This document shows, piece by piece, positions 13,295 through 24,332 of a stretch of DNA of 64,000 bases (position 1 is its first letter; every line of letters begins with the position of its first letter). A model generated the notes under the pieces. It had not been told where the DNA came from. It ran no database searches and worked only from the letters and a program-made list of their open reading frames with translations. The DNA is from Thuidium tamariscinum (Eukaryota > Streptophyta > Bryopsida > Hypnales > Thuidiaceae): the NCBI GenBank assembly GCA_947034885.2, contig OX344749.2:7951501-8015500 (forward strand), given 5' to 3'. The translations under genes were made by a program, and so were the position numbers.

Positions 13295-14350
13295 AGTGGG
13301 GCATCAATCAAAATGGTGTTTTCGAATTCGTAGTGAAAGAAATTTTAGTGCTACCAACTTTGATAGCCTCCTAAGAGCTGAAAAATTGGTATTTTACCAT
13401 GGAATTTTTTTACCAAGATCATATCTTAGTGAATAACATATTAACATGTGTGCCAAATTTCAAGGCCAAAAGACTACGACAAAAAAAAATTTCAAAATCT
13501 ACCAACATGTCTAGCTATAAAAAATTTCACTACTTTCAAATTTGATACCTTCCTAAGGATTGAATTATTTTTTGCCATGAAATTTTTGGCATGAAATAAA
13601 CTATATATTTTTAATATGTGTGAAAAATATGTCAAGTTTAAAATATTAATTCAAAGAAAGATTTTCAAAATCTACCAACATGTGTAGTTTTGAGAAAATT
13701 CTCATAATTACCAACTTTGACACACTTCCAAGGGCTAAAAAATTGGTTTCGTATTTCCATGTTTATTTTTTATGAAAATATCTCTATATTGATAATATGT
13801 GTTCCAAATTGCAAGTTCAAAAGACTTACAACCAAAAAAACATTCAAAATCTACCAATATGTATAGTTGTGAAGATGAGTTTTTGAGCCCTTGGTGTAGT
13901 GTCATTTTGTAGGTCAAAGTTTGACACGGATGTAAAAAATCATCCTCACAACTACACAAGTTGGGAGATTTTAAATATCTTTTTCTGAATAAATGTTTTG
14001 AATTTGAAATTTAGCACACATATTATCATAATAGAGATGATTTCATGAGAATTTTTTTATAGTAAATAGAAAAAATTTCAACCCTTGGGAGGGTATCAAA
14101 GTTGGCAATAGTGAAAATTTTCTTAGAATTACACATGTTGGAAGATTTTGAATATCATTTTTTGGCCATAAATCTTTTGAATTTGAAATTTGGAACATAT
14201 AATATCAACATAGAAATAGTTTTATAAAAGAAATCATGGTGAGAAACCAATTTTTCAATCCTTGGGAGTGTGTCAAAGTTGGTAATTCTGAGAATTTTCT
14301 CAAAACTACACATGTTGGTAGATTTTGAACATCTTTTTTTGTATTAATAT
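13295..14350. repeat. Mirror array: ~175-bp units in opposite orientations
   Basis: About three units of 174-180 bp carrying aaaatctaccaacatgt run forward (near 13499, 13673, 13853), then about three units carrying the complement acatgttggtagatttt run backward (near 13960, 14140, 14315). The centre is near 13900. Each unit also has a caaagttggtaattctgaga-type stretch or its complement. Isolated relatives lie at 17253-17545 and 40173-40340. The array can fold back on itself; it has no coding content. Confidence 0.65.
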
Positions 14351-14383
14351 TTTAACCTTGACATATTTTTCACACATATGAGT

Positions 14384-15034
14384 GATTGCAAGAAACACTT
14401 GTCTTATTTTTTGTCCCCTTAAGCTTGGACAAGTAGTTTTTCACTCATAACTTTTGCATCATTTGTCCATTTCACACAAAACTTGAAATGAAGGTACACA
14501 TAAAAGTTCTAGAAATAATGTAATTTTTAAAAATATTTTAAAAATATTTATTAATATTTTTAAATATCCCCCAATTGGATGTCTACCTTGGCCATTTGAG
14601 GGATTTTTAGTTCTATTTTTGACCCAAAAATGCAAATTTTAAGCTCAAAATTATCATGCAAGGACTTTTATTAAAGCTACACAAGAGTTAAAAGAAATTT
14701 TATAAAAATAATTAACTATCTAACTTCCACGTGTGCTCAAAGTGGACTACATTTGTGCATGTGGATGATTGCAAAAAACACTTGTCCTATTTTTTGTCCC
14801 CTTGACCTCCAACAAATAGTTTTTTGCTCATAACTTTTGCATATTTTGTTCATTTGTCTTGAAATTTGGAATGAAGATGAATACAAAAGTTTTAGATATT
14901 GTGTAAATTTTTCAAAATTTTTCAAATTATTTTACTATTTTTAACCTGCCCCCAATTGGGTGTCTACTTTGACCATTTTGGTGGGTTTTAGTCCTATTTT
15001 TGATCCAAAAATCTGAATTTGAAGCCACAAATTG
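14384..15034 (+). repeat. Tandem duplication, period about 383 bp
   Basis: Text from gattgcaagaaacacttgtc through cccccaattggatgtcta to the ccaaaaatgcaaatttt stretch is repeated from 14767 with substitutions. The second unit is cut at 15034 by the insertion that follows and resumes at 16235. Confidence 0.65.
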
Positions 15035-16234
15035 GCCCGGGGAGATCACTCCTTATAATTTTAAGCATACACCTGAGTTAAGAGGGTATTTAACATAGGG
15101 CTATTTACCTTCATTTTAGTAATTAAAATGATCCTATTTTTACATATAAATTCAATCATTTGGTTTTTATAGTTAGGCTATTTTATATACAAAATTTATA
15201 TGTCTAATTTTTTCATATCCATTTACAACACACTATAAAAGTAGTATCTTACATATACACTATTTTTTTAATATATGCACTACTTGTATTGTAGTACAAT
15301 TTCAAATGACAAATAAAAATGTAAAATGCAACAATAGTTTTAAATATTCTAAATTCTATGTCATGTATTCTAAACAACCTAATATGGTGAATAATAAACA
15401 TCATAGAAACATTAAATATAGTTATGATACTAAAACTAAGAAAAACACCAATACTAACAATATAACATAAACAACATGAGAAATTGACACTCTAAAAATA
15501 TTGTAGATTAACCCAAGAATATGACCTCAACTGTAATATAGAGACTATATATTTTATTTTTACATATGCATTTACAATGGTTTTGAATTTAGAATCAAAA
15601 AATAAAAGAGTGTTTATTAAACACTAGCAAAAAGAAGATGATTCTAAACATTTACAAGTATATGTTCAAGTAGTTGAGGCAAATCTAGAGTTTGTAGTGT
15701 CAAAGTATAGAAAAGATTCCATGCAAATGCTGCACACTCTACACCAATTTCTTAATGGGTACTTTGTATGAATACAAATCTCTATAGTACAACCTCATTG
15801 TAAATTTACAGCTCAATTCTTTTGTCTTGGAACAATAGATTCTTATATGTTGTTACATAATTGGTATACTTAAGAAAAGATTTGAATGTATAGGCTAGAA
15901 TTATTTGATGATAACAACAAATCTCTTGAAAAACATCCTTAGATTTACTAAATTGTGTAAGTTTTATCATTCAATTAAAAAAGTTTGTTTACATCTATAT
16001 TCATTGTACTACAAACTTTTTATATGAACCCTATTTGTAAAGGCTAATTTATTAATAAAAATTTCTACTAAATAATGTTTATACATAGCCTAATTTATAT
16101 ATAATCGGATATGTGACATTTCAAGAACCCTATAGTAGTTCTACATATATATAAAATTTATCCCTTTTGAATTAAATAGACCCTATCTTTTAACTCATGT
16201 AGTTTTCTAAAAATTGCGAGTAATCTCCCCGGGC
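15035..16234. mobile_element. 1200-bp element, GCCCGGGGAGAT termini, 6-bp TSD
   Basis: Termini are GCCCGGGGAGATCACTC on the left and the complement of GCCCGGGGAGATTACTC on the right. Similarity continues inward through a gagttaa block and a ctatttaa block. The target duplication AAATTG is perfect at 15029-15034 and 16235-16240. The host repeat is interrupted exactly here: the relative at about 43760 reads straight through. The interior is AT-rich with no frame I trust. The superfamily is not clear to me. Confidence 0.85.
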
Positions 16235-16240
16235 AAATTG

Positions 16241-16745
16241 GACAAGTTGGAGGTCTACTAACATTACAGGGATTGATGAGTTTTTTTATGAAATTAGCAA
16301 CATGTCTATTGCACACATGGGGTCAAAGTGACCTTCCTAGGTACAAACTACAAAGGCTATGAAGAGGGAAAAAATTTCTCAGAGGAATTTTTTATTGCAA
16401 TATGAGCACAATCTTGTTTAGAAAAATGAATTTTTTTCAAATAATTTTTTGAATTTTTTTGAATTACCAAATATGAAAAGGTTGATAGACTCCTTTTTTA
16501 CTATTTTTTGCTACCAAAGACCTTTGTAGTACTTTATAGTAGTCTATAGTACTATATAGTATTGACAAATGATTCAAATTTGCAAGCGCCTTGATCCAAC
16601 AGTTAACATATGCAGGTGCACTACTAATGTGTAGTACTAGTAGTATTGTGCAGTACAGCCAATCTTGTGGCCAAAAACTACATTTTTGAAACAAAGACGT
16701 GAAGTATTTCTTACAATCAGCCATGTGTATAGAACACAATTAATT
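16241..16745 (+). repeat. Dispersed repeat family R3, forward copy
   Basis: Continues the repeat cut at 15034. It matches 43777-44120 closely: gacaagttggaggtctacta, acatggggtcaaagtgacc-like text, gctatgaagag, and the tagtagtctatag region. Confidence 0.7.
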
Positions 16746-16905
16746 TTTCTCAAAGATGAAAATGGTTGAAGAATCATATTGAGGTTAGGAAAAATGTCTA
16801 TAGATGTTCTTCAAATAATCATATTTTATTTTATTAAAAAAAATTATTCCAAAAATCATAGGACTCATCTAAATAGGCCATTTTGAGCCAAAAACGGTAA
16901 GTATG

Positions 16906-17212
16906 GTGAATTTCATTAAAATGGTGGTATTCCATTAGTTCGACACTTTTGATAGTTTAGACCACACGGTCTTGAAATCTACATCTGTCATAGATTTTTG
17001 AAATCTACATGTATTGTAGATGTCTGAAATCTAGACTTGTCTAAGATGTTTCAAATCGTGCGGTTTGAAATCTAAATCTATCATAGATTTTATAAATCTA
17101 TATGAATCCTAGATGTTTGAAAATGTATATCGGTTATAGATGCCAATTTTGAGTTGAGATCATGTGGAAAATGGCATTTGAAATACTCCCATTTTAACAA
17201 AATTCGCCATAA
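16906..17212. mobile_element. MITE with gtgaattt/aaaatgg terminal repeats
   Basis: The left end (gtgaatttcattaaaatgg, then tggtattcca) pairs with the right end (tggcatttgaaat, then cccattttaacaaaattcgcc). Between them is a run of degenerate gaaatctacat/tagatgt units in both orientations. About 300 bp, non-coding. Confidence 0.6.
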
Positions 17213-17252
17213 ATGTTTCTTACAACAACCCATATTACAAATGTAGAGTTTA

Positions 17253-17545
17253 TTTCATGGCAAAAATTTTAGGGCAAAAAAAAATTCAATCCTTAGGAGG
17301 GTGTCAAAGTTGAAAGTAGTGAATTTTTTTATAGCCAACATGTTGGTAGATTTTGAATATTTTTTTGTCAAAGTTTGTTGGCCTTGAAATTTAGCACCCA
17401 TGTTATTAACAAAGATATGATCTTGGTAAAAAAATTCCATGGTAAAATACCAATTTTTCAACTCTTAGGAGGCTATCAAAGTTGGTAGCACTAAAATTCC
17501 TTTCGCTATGAATTCGAAAACGCCATTTTGATTGCTATCCTACTA
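17253..17545 (-). repeat. Relative of the 13.3-kb mirror array
   Basis: Reverse-complement match to 13295-13580, including the caatcaaaatggcgttttcg border and the ggaggctatcaaagttggta segment. Non-coding. Confidence 0.6.
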
Positions 17546-17748
17546 CAAATGTCTTGATGGAACAAATTTTGGACAAGCAACAAGACTTATACTTTGCTTT
17601 AGTGAGGTTTTTATCCTCCCTTGGATTGTCCACTACACTAAAATTGGTAAATCGTGTTGGGTGATAATTAGTGTTGTTCCCTTTTTTTTTACCCCCAATA
17701 CTATTTTTCAACTTATGTGTAAATAGTGTTGGGGCACTTAATTGTTGC

Positions 17749-18123
17749 TATAAAAATCTGTCCCTTCCCTACAAAACTGTAATTTTTGCCCCCCGTCATA
17801 AAAATCTGTTCCTTCCCTGTAAAATTGTAATTTTTTCCTCCCGCCGTAAAAATCTGTTCCTTCCTTGCAAAATTGTAAATTTTTCCTTCTGCTGTAAAAA
17901 TCTGTCCCTTTCCAAGAAAATTGTAATTTTTGCCTCCCACTGCAAAAATAGATCTGTCTCTTCCCTGCAAAACTATAATTTTTACTTCCCACTGTGAAAA
18001 TCTGTCCCTTTCCTACAAAATTGTAATTTTTGCCTCCCGCTGTGAAAATCTGTCCCTTTCTTAGAAAACTGTAATTTTTGCCTCTCACTGTGAAAATCTG
18101 TCCCTTTTCTAGAAAACTATAAT
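17749..18123 (+). repeat. 48-bp minisatellite, about eight copies
   Basis: Units of 48 bp begin aaaaatctgtcccttcc and contain aaaactgtaatttttgcc. One unit carries a small insertion. Since 48 is divisible by three, several frames stay open; on the reverse strand a 16-residue repeat (GGKNYNFVGKGQIFTA-like) results. No splice or start context supports translation. Confidence 0.85.
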
Positions 18124-18222
18124 TTACTACAAAGCTAAAATAGTGTTAGAATGGATAAATAATCTTTTAACACTAACCTTGCTAATTACAATTAGTGTTA
18201 TCTCAGTAAATTAGTGTTGCCA

Positions 18223-19303
18223 GGGTCATTGCAAGAAACACCGACCACTTTTGTAGCACTTTGCAAAACTTGTTCTTGTCCAATACTATAATTTTTGATT
18301 GATGAATCCAATGCCCAAACCAAAAAATCTATTTCTAGAATTTTTGATTGCAATCATATTCTATATTTTTCAGAATTTTAAGAAAATCATTTTATATTTC
18401 AAATTTATTTCTGTTAATTTGTCACACTTTGAATATTAGGGGTTTTCAATACAATTGACTAGTTTAAATTAATGATTTTTGGTTGAAATGTCTGTGGTAT
18501 GTTTTTATCATAGGTAGACATGTCCCTACCAAAGTGCATCTAAAAAAACATTATTTTGTGACCTCTACATTAGAGCAAATAGGCCTCCCTTGTGTGCACA
18601 CTTCAAAACATTCAAAATGATTTTGAACTCATTTTTTTAGTCAAACCTCGTCACCATATAGTTTTCTCAAATGGCCAATTTTTAGTTTTGTTCAAAATTA
18701 TTTTTCCTATTTTCTACAAATTAAAACGTCAATGTATGTATTTTCTAGGACATCATCTTGGACATTGAATTCTAGTAAAGAAAATACATACATTGACGTT
18801 TTAATTTGTAGAAAATAGGAAAAATAATTTTGAACAAAACTAAAAATTGGCCATTTGAGAAAACTATATGGTGATGAGGTTTGACTAAACAAAATGAGTT
18901 CAAAATCATTTTGAATGTTTTGAAGTGTGCACACAAGGGAGGCCTATTTGCTCTAATGTAGAGGTCACAAAATAATGTTTTTTTAGATGCACTTTGGTAG
19001 GGACATGTCTACCTACGATAAAAACATACCACAGACATTTCAACCAAAAATCATTAATTTAAACTAGTCAATTGTATTGAAAACCCCTAATATTCAAAGT
19101 GTGACAAATTAACAGAAATAAATTTGAAATATAAAATGATTTTCTTAAAATTCTGAAAAATATAGAATATGATTGCAATCAAAAATTCTAAAAATATATA
19201 TTTTTGGTTTGGGCATTGGATTCATCAATCAAAAGTTATAGCATTAGATAAGAACAAGTTTTGCAAAGTGCTACAAAAGTGGTCGGTGTTTCTTGCAATG
19301 ACC
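18223..19303. mobile_element. 1.08-kb foldback: 520-bp near-identical inverted arms
   Basis: Arms 18224-18746 and 18779-19303 are inverted copies over more than 500 bp with only scattered mismatches, around a 32-base spacer. Ends are GGGTCATTGCAAGAAACA and its complement. TGCCA is perfectly duplicated at 18218-18222 and 19304-19308. Each arm matches the body of the 732-bp element at 22536-23267, so this copy looks like a head-to-head rearranged member of that family. A transcript across it would form a very long double-stranded RNA. No protein is encoded. Confidence 0.9.
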
Positions 19304-19637
19304 TGCCAATACTATTTACCAATTTTAGTGTAGTCCACAAGAGAATGTAGTTTTAAGTAGTCAATGAATCCAAAATTGTAGTTCATCTTGTATATAATAA
19401 ATGCAGATTGTGTCAAACTCTCATCTGTACAAGTTTTTTCATTCAATTTTTCTTGCTACATTGTATTCAAACCCTAAAACATTTTCTAAAGGAACCTTTT
19501 TGCAACTTGAAGATTATTACTTTGCAAAAAGATTTGTTTTAATTTTCAATAAAACCTACATAACATCAATTTTGTTCAATTGGTGGTATTCTGTACACAA
19601 GCCAAATTTGTGCCATATAACTTCACAAATGTTTAGT

Positions 19638-20569
19638 TTAACCCCTAAAGGACCAACATGCCTTTTTTGGCAACATAGCGATTTTGGGCAGGTACGTGTG
19701 GCTACAGATTTTCATATTTTGGAACCAAACTTTAATAAAAGGTGTGGACAAGGAGTATCTTCAAAGCCCAACAATTTTTGTGACTTTTGACTACATGGTT
19801 GAAAAGTTATCGCATAAAACGTTGTTTGTTTCTCAACTCGGGCAATTTGGGCAAATTAGAAAAAATCACTTTTTTTGGAAATAAAATTTTGAAATTGATT
19901 TTATAGATTTATATATACATGTAAAGCTTTGAATCATTCCATTTGGATTAATGAGTCAAAAGTTATGAAGAATTTTAGTTTGCGGGTAGTTATAGATTCT
20001 CTTCTCTAAAATAAACTTTGAAGTCCTTTATTTGACTCAATTTTCAATATTTTTGAAAAAAAATAAAAACATTGGGTGTAGATTGTTTATTACAACATTT
20101 GAACCATTGGGATTGGCATTTTTCAATTCAATAAATAAATTGTTACCATTTTTGTATTTTGAATCATTCTCTACTTCTTTCTTCTTACTATTTTTTTTGT
20201 ACATGTTGTGCAATTCCAAATGATATGAAAATTTTCAAGCATGTAGCCAACTTGAATTGGAGAATAAATCCAAAGAGTTGCAACCATTTTGGACATTTTT
20301 GCATACAAATGTGACCTTCTGAAGTGCAGCTGCCTGGATTTTCGCAATGGAAAAAAAATGATTTTTGTAACTTTGAACACCAATATCTTGCAATCTATAG
20401 GGCGGAAATTTCTGAAATTTTTTCTACATCTTCCCAAACTAGTGCACTAAGAGATCTTACGGTTACATGTGTCAAAAAATGTTTTAAAAAAAAATTTGGT
20501 AGCTCTCCTAGAAATGACAGTTTTGGAGCAGTTTTGGTGGAAACATAGTTGCGGTCCTTTAGGGGTTAA
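19638..20569. mobile_element. TTAA-flanked element with CCCCTAAAGGAC termini
   Basis: Termini TTAA-CCCCTAAAGGACC and GGTCCTTTAGGGG-TTAA are perfectly inverted. Length 932 bp. Five more copies occur in the window. TTAA target duplications with termini starting CCC are the piggyBac hallmark, so these are candidate non-autonomous piggyBac-like elements. Short open stretches inside are not conserved between copies. Confidence 0.75.
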
Positions 20570-20639
20570 GCCTTTTAGGCCTCTAACTAAAATAGGTATA
20601 GATTTTGGGTTCACGCCAGTATGCCACAGATCTCGAAGT

Positions 20640-21190
20640 AATGGAATATTGCTATGTGAATGAAAATTGATGTTACGTACAATATACTTGTGATGCCTTA
20701 TATGTGATACATTTTTTCCATATAAGGTAGCTCATCCATTCTTAATCACCTCCCATTTCTACTCCATTTACTACTCCATTTCACCTACCATTCAACATAG
20801 GTTGCTCTTTTTCTATGAAATTGTAGTGCAATCCCTAAAGTAGTTGTGGAGCATTGTGATTGGTTGCGAGGCATTCAATATTTCATCCGACTGCGGCTTG
20901 ATTTCACAATTACCCTATGGTCACAAATTAAAAGGCCTATATCACCACTGAAGAGAATCTTTGGCTATTAAGAAATTCATAGTAATTACATTTTAATCTG
21001 ATATAATTTTGGAAAAATAAGTAATCCTTATAAACTATTTTTATACATGGGTAAAATTCTTCATTCAAAAAACTTGCTCTCCAAATATGCGTAATTACTT
21101 AAGTGGTTGGAAATGGATTCACTACCTTACCTTCATTTTCACCACCACATAACAACACCATTGTGATGAATCAATGGCCCATAGGACTAG
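20640..21190 (+). repeat. Dispersed repeat shared with 8810-9140
   Basis: Contains ttcatagtaattacatttt and ctccaaatatgcgtaatt, matching the stretch right of the hAT-type MITE at 8503. Non-coding. Confidence 0.45.
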
Positions 21191-21207
21191 CATATAAGCC
21201 AATAGTA

Positions 21208-21485
21208 AGATTTTTTTTTTAAATTTTAAATTTTTTATAAAGTGCGAAAGTGGCGAGATAAAATGTTTCATTGATGCTCCAAATTTCAACATTCATCCAC
21301 ATATTGGATAGAAAATATCACATTTGTACATTTCACATGTCAGTATTTTTTTTCATCCACATTCTAGTGATTTCATCCTAGAATTTTTTTCTGGTGAAAA
21401 ACTTCACAATTTGTTACCATTTATTAGCCAAATTAATTATTTTCTGGTGCAATCTGGCACCAGAAAGCCACAAAACCAATCCTGA
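21208..21485 (+). mobile_element. hAT-type MITE, diverged copy
   Basis: Shares gtgcgaaagtggcgagat, gctccaaatttcaacattca, atccacatattggat and the final ggtgcaa/ggcacc inverted pair with the element at 8503. The right end is the complement of CAGGATTGG. No clear target duplication remains. Confidence 0.6.
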
Positions 21486-22250
21486 CCAGTAGTCCGCCTG
21501 ATCCCTGCAATGCCATGATAAAAACGTGTCATTCATGCATGTCAGCAACACAAAAAATCTGTGTACACCGAACTGACCGAAGCCAGGGCCTTCAGTTCCA
21601 GTGCAGTTACCAATTTACCATGCATGCCTTGCCTTTCAGTTTCATCGATCGATCGGCAGCAGATTTAACGCCGGCATCGATATCCCGCCCTCGAAATAAG
21701 CTTAAGTTTGTCGTTCATTTTTCATATTCAGCCAGGCTGAGTGTGGTGACATCCATCATCGATTCCGAACAGTACGTCTATCTTAGAAACTCCGAACCAG
21801 CATCGATCACTAAGTTAATGTCGTCAGGCCGGACGCAATGGATATCGTCCATTTGTTTCAAAAAAATAATAATAATGTCGTCAGGACCACGTACCGATTT
21901 GCAGCCGATGATTATATCGGCTAGTATCATCTCGATCAGATCTGTAGACTAAACAGGATAGTCCACGTACACTGAGAGGTAGAGCCGATCGAAGGGCCGG
22001 CGAACAGAACTAACTGGCAGCTAACTTGCGGACGACGGAATTCCAGAAGTCCATCGTCCGTAGGGCAGAGAAACGTTTCTGCAGATAGGTAGTCTCAGTC
22101 AGGCAATTCCGGACTCCACTATACTCCGTTCTTCAGTGCGGCGATGAGACTTCTTTGAGAGCGCCAAAGTTTGAAACTTTGAGGAATATGCAGGAACAAA
22201 TTGTTTGCCACGGATGAGAAACTTTGAAATTCCTGGATTCATTTTCAGAA
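21486..22250. other. GC-richer low-copy island, no gene recognised
   Basis: Base composition rises sharply and many CpG, cgatcg and acgt words appear, as in the gene-bearing parts of the window. A forward open stretch of 145 codons (21515-21952) lacks any family resemblance and has unconvincing composition. A small hairpin (cggacgacgga / tccatcgtccg) lies near 22030-22061. This may be a non-coding single-copy segment or a decayed gene. Confidence 0.35.
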
Positions 22251-22535
22251 TCTTACATCTTGACTCCTAGGGTAGCAATTGGAGGTCATTTAGTACTGTA
22301 TGACGGCTTCCCAAATAGGGGTGGATTTTAGCATCCTTGACAAGAATGAGGGGGAAAAAATCTCACCCTCTCTTGAAAGACTACTAGCTAGTAGCACTAT
22401 GTTAAACAAATTTGTCCCATTTACATATATCCATTGTCCTATTAGTTAGTAAGAGTACATTTGTAGAACACAAGTAGTTCATTTTACCAAATTGAAAACT
22501 CTAGCCTAGCTAGTACATCTGAGCTACCTTGATAA

Positions 22536-23267
22536 GGGTCATTGCAAGAAACATTTGTCCTATTTCATGTCACAATTTGAACCACTTTTTTGTTGTCTAC
22601 AATAACTTTTGGAGATTAAGTCCAATGAAAATGAAATTTTTATTGAACATACCTAACTTGAAGTTTATTAGATCCCTTATTTTTCAGAAATTAAAAAAAA
22701 TCATTTTAAATTTAAAAACATTTTCGTTGAGCGTCACAAAATTACGTTTATAGTTATCATTACGTTCGCAGTGTCTAAATTTAATGATTTCAAGACGAAA
22801 CTTTCATGGTCTATTTGTATAGGTGTAAAACCTATGAATTCAAAAAAAAAAATTTAAAAATATGTTTTTTTATGTCCTCCACATGAGTACCAATTTTTTT
22901 TTGTGGCACGCAATTTTTGAACATTGATGATGGTTCTAAGATCGTTCCTTTGGTCAAATCTCATCGAAATCAACTTTCCTCAAATGGCCAATTTTTATTT
23001 TTTCTTAAAATTGATTTTCCTATTTTTTACAAATTAAAATGTCGAAGTACTAATTTTCATGAGATTTTGCACTTTTCTGGATTTCCTACTTAGAGATTTT
23101 TCCTATGCTTTTCCTTTCTAGGGTATATTCTTCTTAAAGGTTTATACATGAAACATATTTTTCACTTTTTTTAAAACTTGTTTTTCTAATTTTAAAGTAC
23201 TCCCGAAAAAAAAAAGACTACGTTGTAAAACGCTACGCTTTTTGGTAGGTGTTTCTTGCAACGACCC
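22536..23267. mobile_element. 732-bp TIR element GGGTCATTGCAAGAAACA
   Basis: Ends GGGTCATTGCAAGAAACA and TGTTTCTTGCAACGACCC are inverted with one mismatch. ATAA flanks it at 22532-22535 and 23268-23271. The interior shares ctcaaatggccaatttttat and ttttacaaattaaaa with the foldback arms at 18.2-19.3 kb. No transposase frame. Confidence 0.78.
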
Positions 23268-23398
23268 ATAAGTCTAATAAAGGGAATTTGGGGGACCAGC
23301 AAAATGCCATTTAGAAAAACACCCTGTTGCAAGGAACACTTCCATTCTACATGGCCATCCTATAAGACAAAATAGAGCATTAGAACAGAAATGGTGTC

Positions 23399-24332
23399 TT
23401 AACCCCTAAAGGACTGAGGCATTTTCTGGCTTGAAAACCACTCAAAATTGCCATGTTTGCTACTTCTTCCCAAAAAAACAAAAGAAAACAATTTTATTAA
23501 AATCTAACTGTAGGATATTGTAAATGACTTGTCTGAAATCATTTGGTAAAAATTTCACGAAGTTTGACCATACAGATTGGAAGATATTAGCATTCAAAGT
23601 TCGAAAAAAAAGTTTTTTTGAACTTTGACTTGCAATTTTAGATGACTTTGATTGCCATTTGTTGAATTTTTTTGCACTATGGACCATGAAGTTAAAAATT
23701 TTTATCTTGAACATTTGAGTTGAGAATTAGGGGAAATTTAAAAAAAAAAAAATACTTGATTTTCATTCATTAAAAAATTGTTAAGTAGAAGTAGGTCCAA
23801 GATTGAACAAAACACTAAGTTGTTCATAACTCTAAGATGTAATTGAAAAACCATGATCCCAAAGGTGAGCTTGTTCTTGCAAACATTCTAAACCCTATCA
23901 AAAAAGAAAATTTGAAAAATTTGAAAAATTGCATTCAAAAATGAATTCTATAAGTAATTTTTTGAAGAAAGTGCTTAGATTGCCTGAAATACAAGATTGT
24001 CCGTAACTTTCTCATTATTTGTCCAAATAAAATGAACCAAAGCTTCAGATGTAGAACAAAACATAATCTTTGAGAAAAAATAAAAAAAAATAAAAAAATA
24101 AAAAAAATTTGTGTTTTTTTTTTTTTTGCCTGGTGAACTGCTTTTTGGACTTAGAATGACATAACTTTTGCTTCCAAGCACCAATTGAAATAAAAATTAT
24201 ATTTTTGGAAAGCTAACCTGATTTCCTATCTTCAAAAAAAGTTTCAAAAAATCATAGCAAAATTTCAGGTCACACAAGCCTGCCCGAAATTCCAAGTGTC
24301 CCCCGAGGGGACTTTAGTCCTTTAGGGGTTAA
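23399..24332. mobile_element. TTAA-flanked element with CCCCTAAAGGAC termini
   Basis: Starts TTAACCCCTAAAGGACT and ends AGTCCTTTAGGGGTTAA: perfectly inverted. Length 934 bp, same family as 19638-20569. Interior AT-rich, with a poly-T/poly-A patch near 24075-24127. Non-coding. Confidence 0.75.

Larger units (their letters stand above)
17633..19333. mobile_element. Outer TIR element carrying a minisatellite and a nested foldback
   Basis: Termini CTACACTAAAATTGGTAAAT and its complement are perfect over 20 bp. TCCA at 17629-17632 and 19334-19337 is a perfect flanking duplication. Read two bases outward on the left the end is CACTACACTA, so a CACTA affiliation with an eroded right end is an alternative. 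It contains the 48-bp minisatellite (17749-18123) and is itself interrupted by the foldback at 18223-19303. Without that insertion the element is about 0.6 kb. Confidence 0.75.

Noticed and set aside
17713..18088. Reverse frames of 85 and 116 codons with a 16-residue GGKNYNF repeat
   Set aside because: Product of the 48-bp minisatellite period inside a transposon.
19401..19790. Forward frame of 129 codons
   Set aside because: Runs across the border of a TTAA element, and no copy of the family conserves it.
21515..21952. Forward frame of 145 codons
   Set aside because: No family resemblance and unconvincing composition; kept only as part of a GC-richer island.
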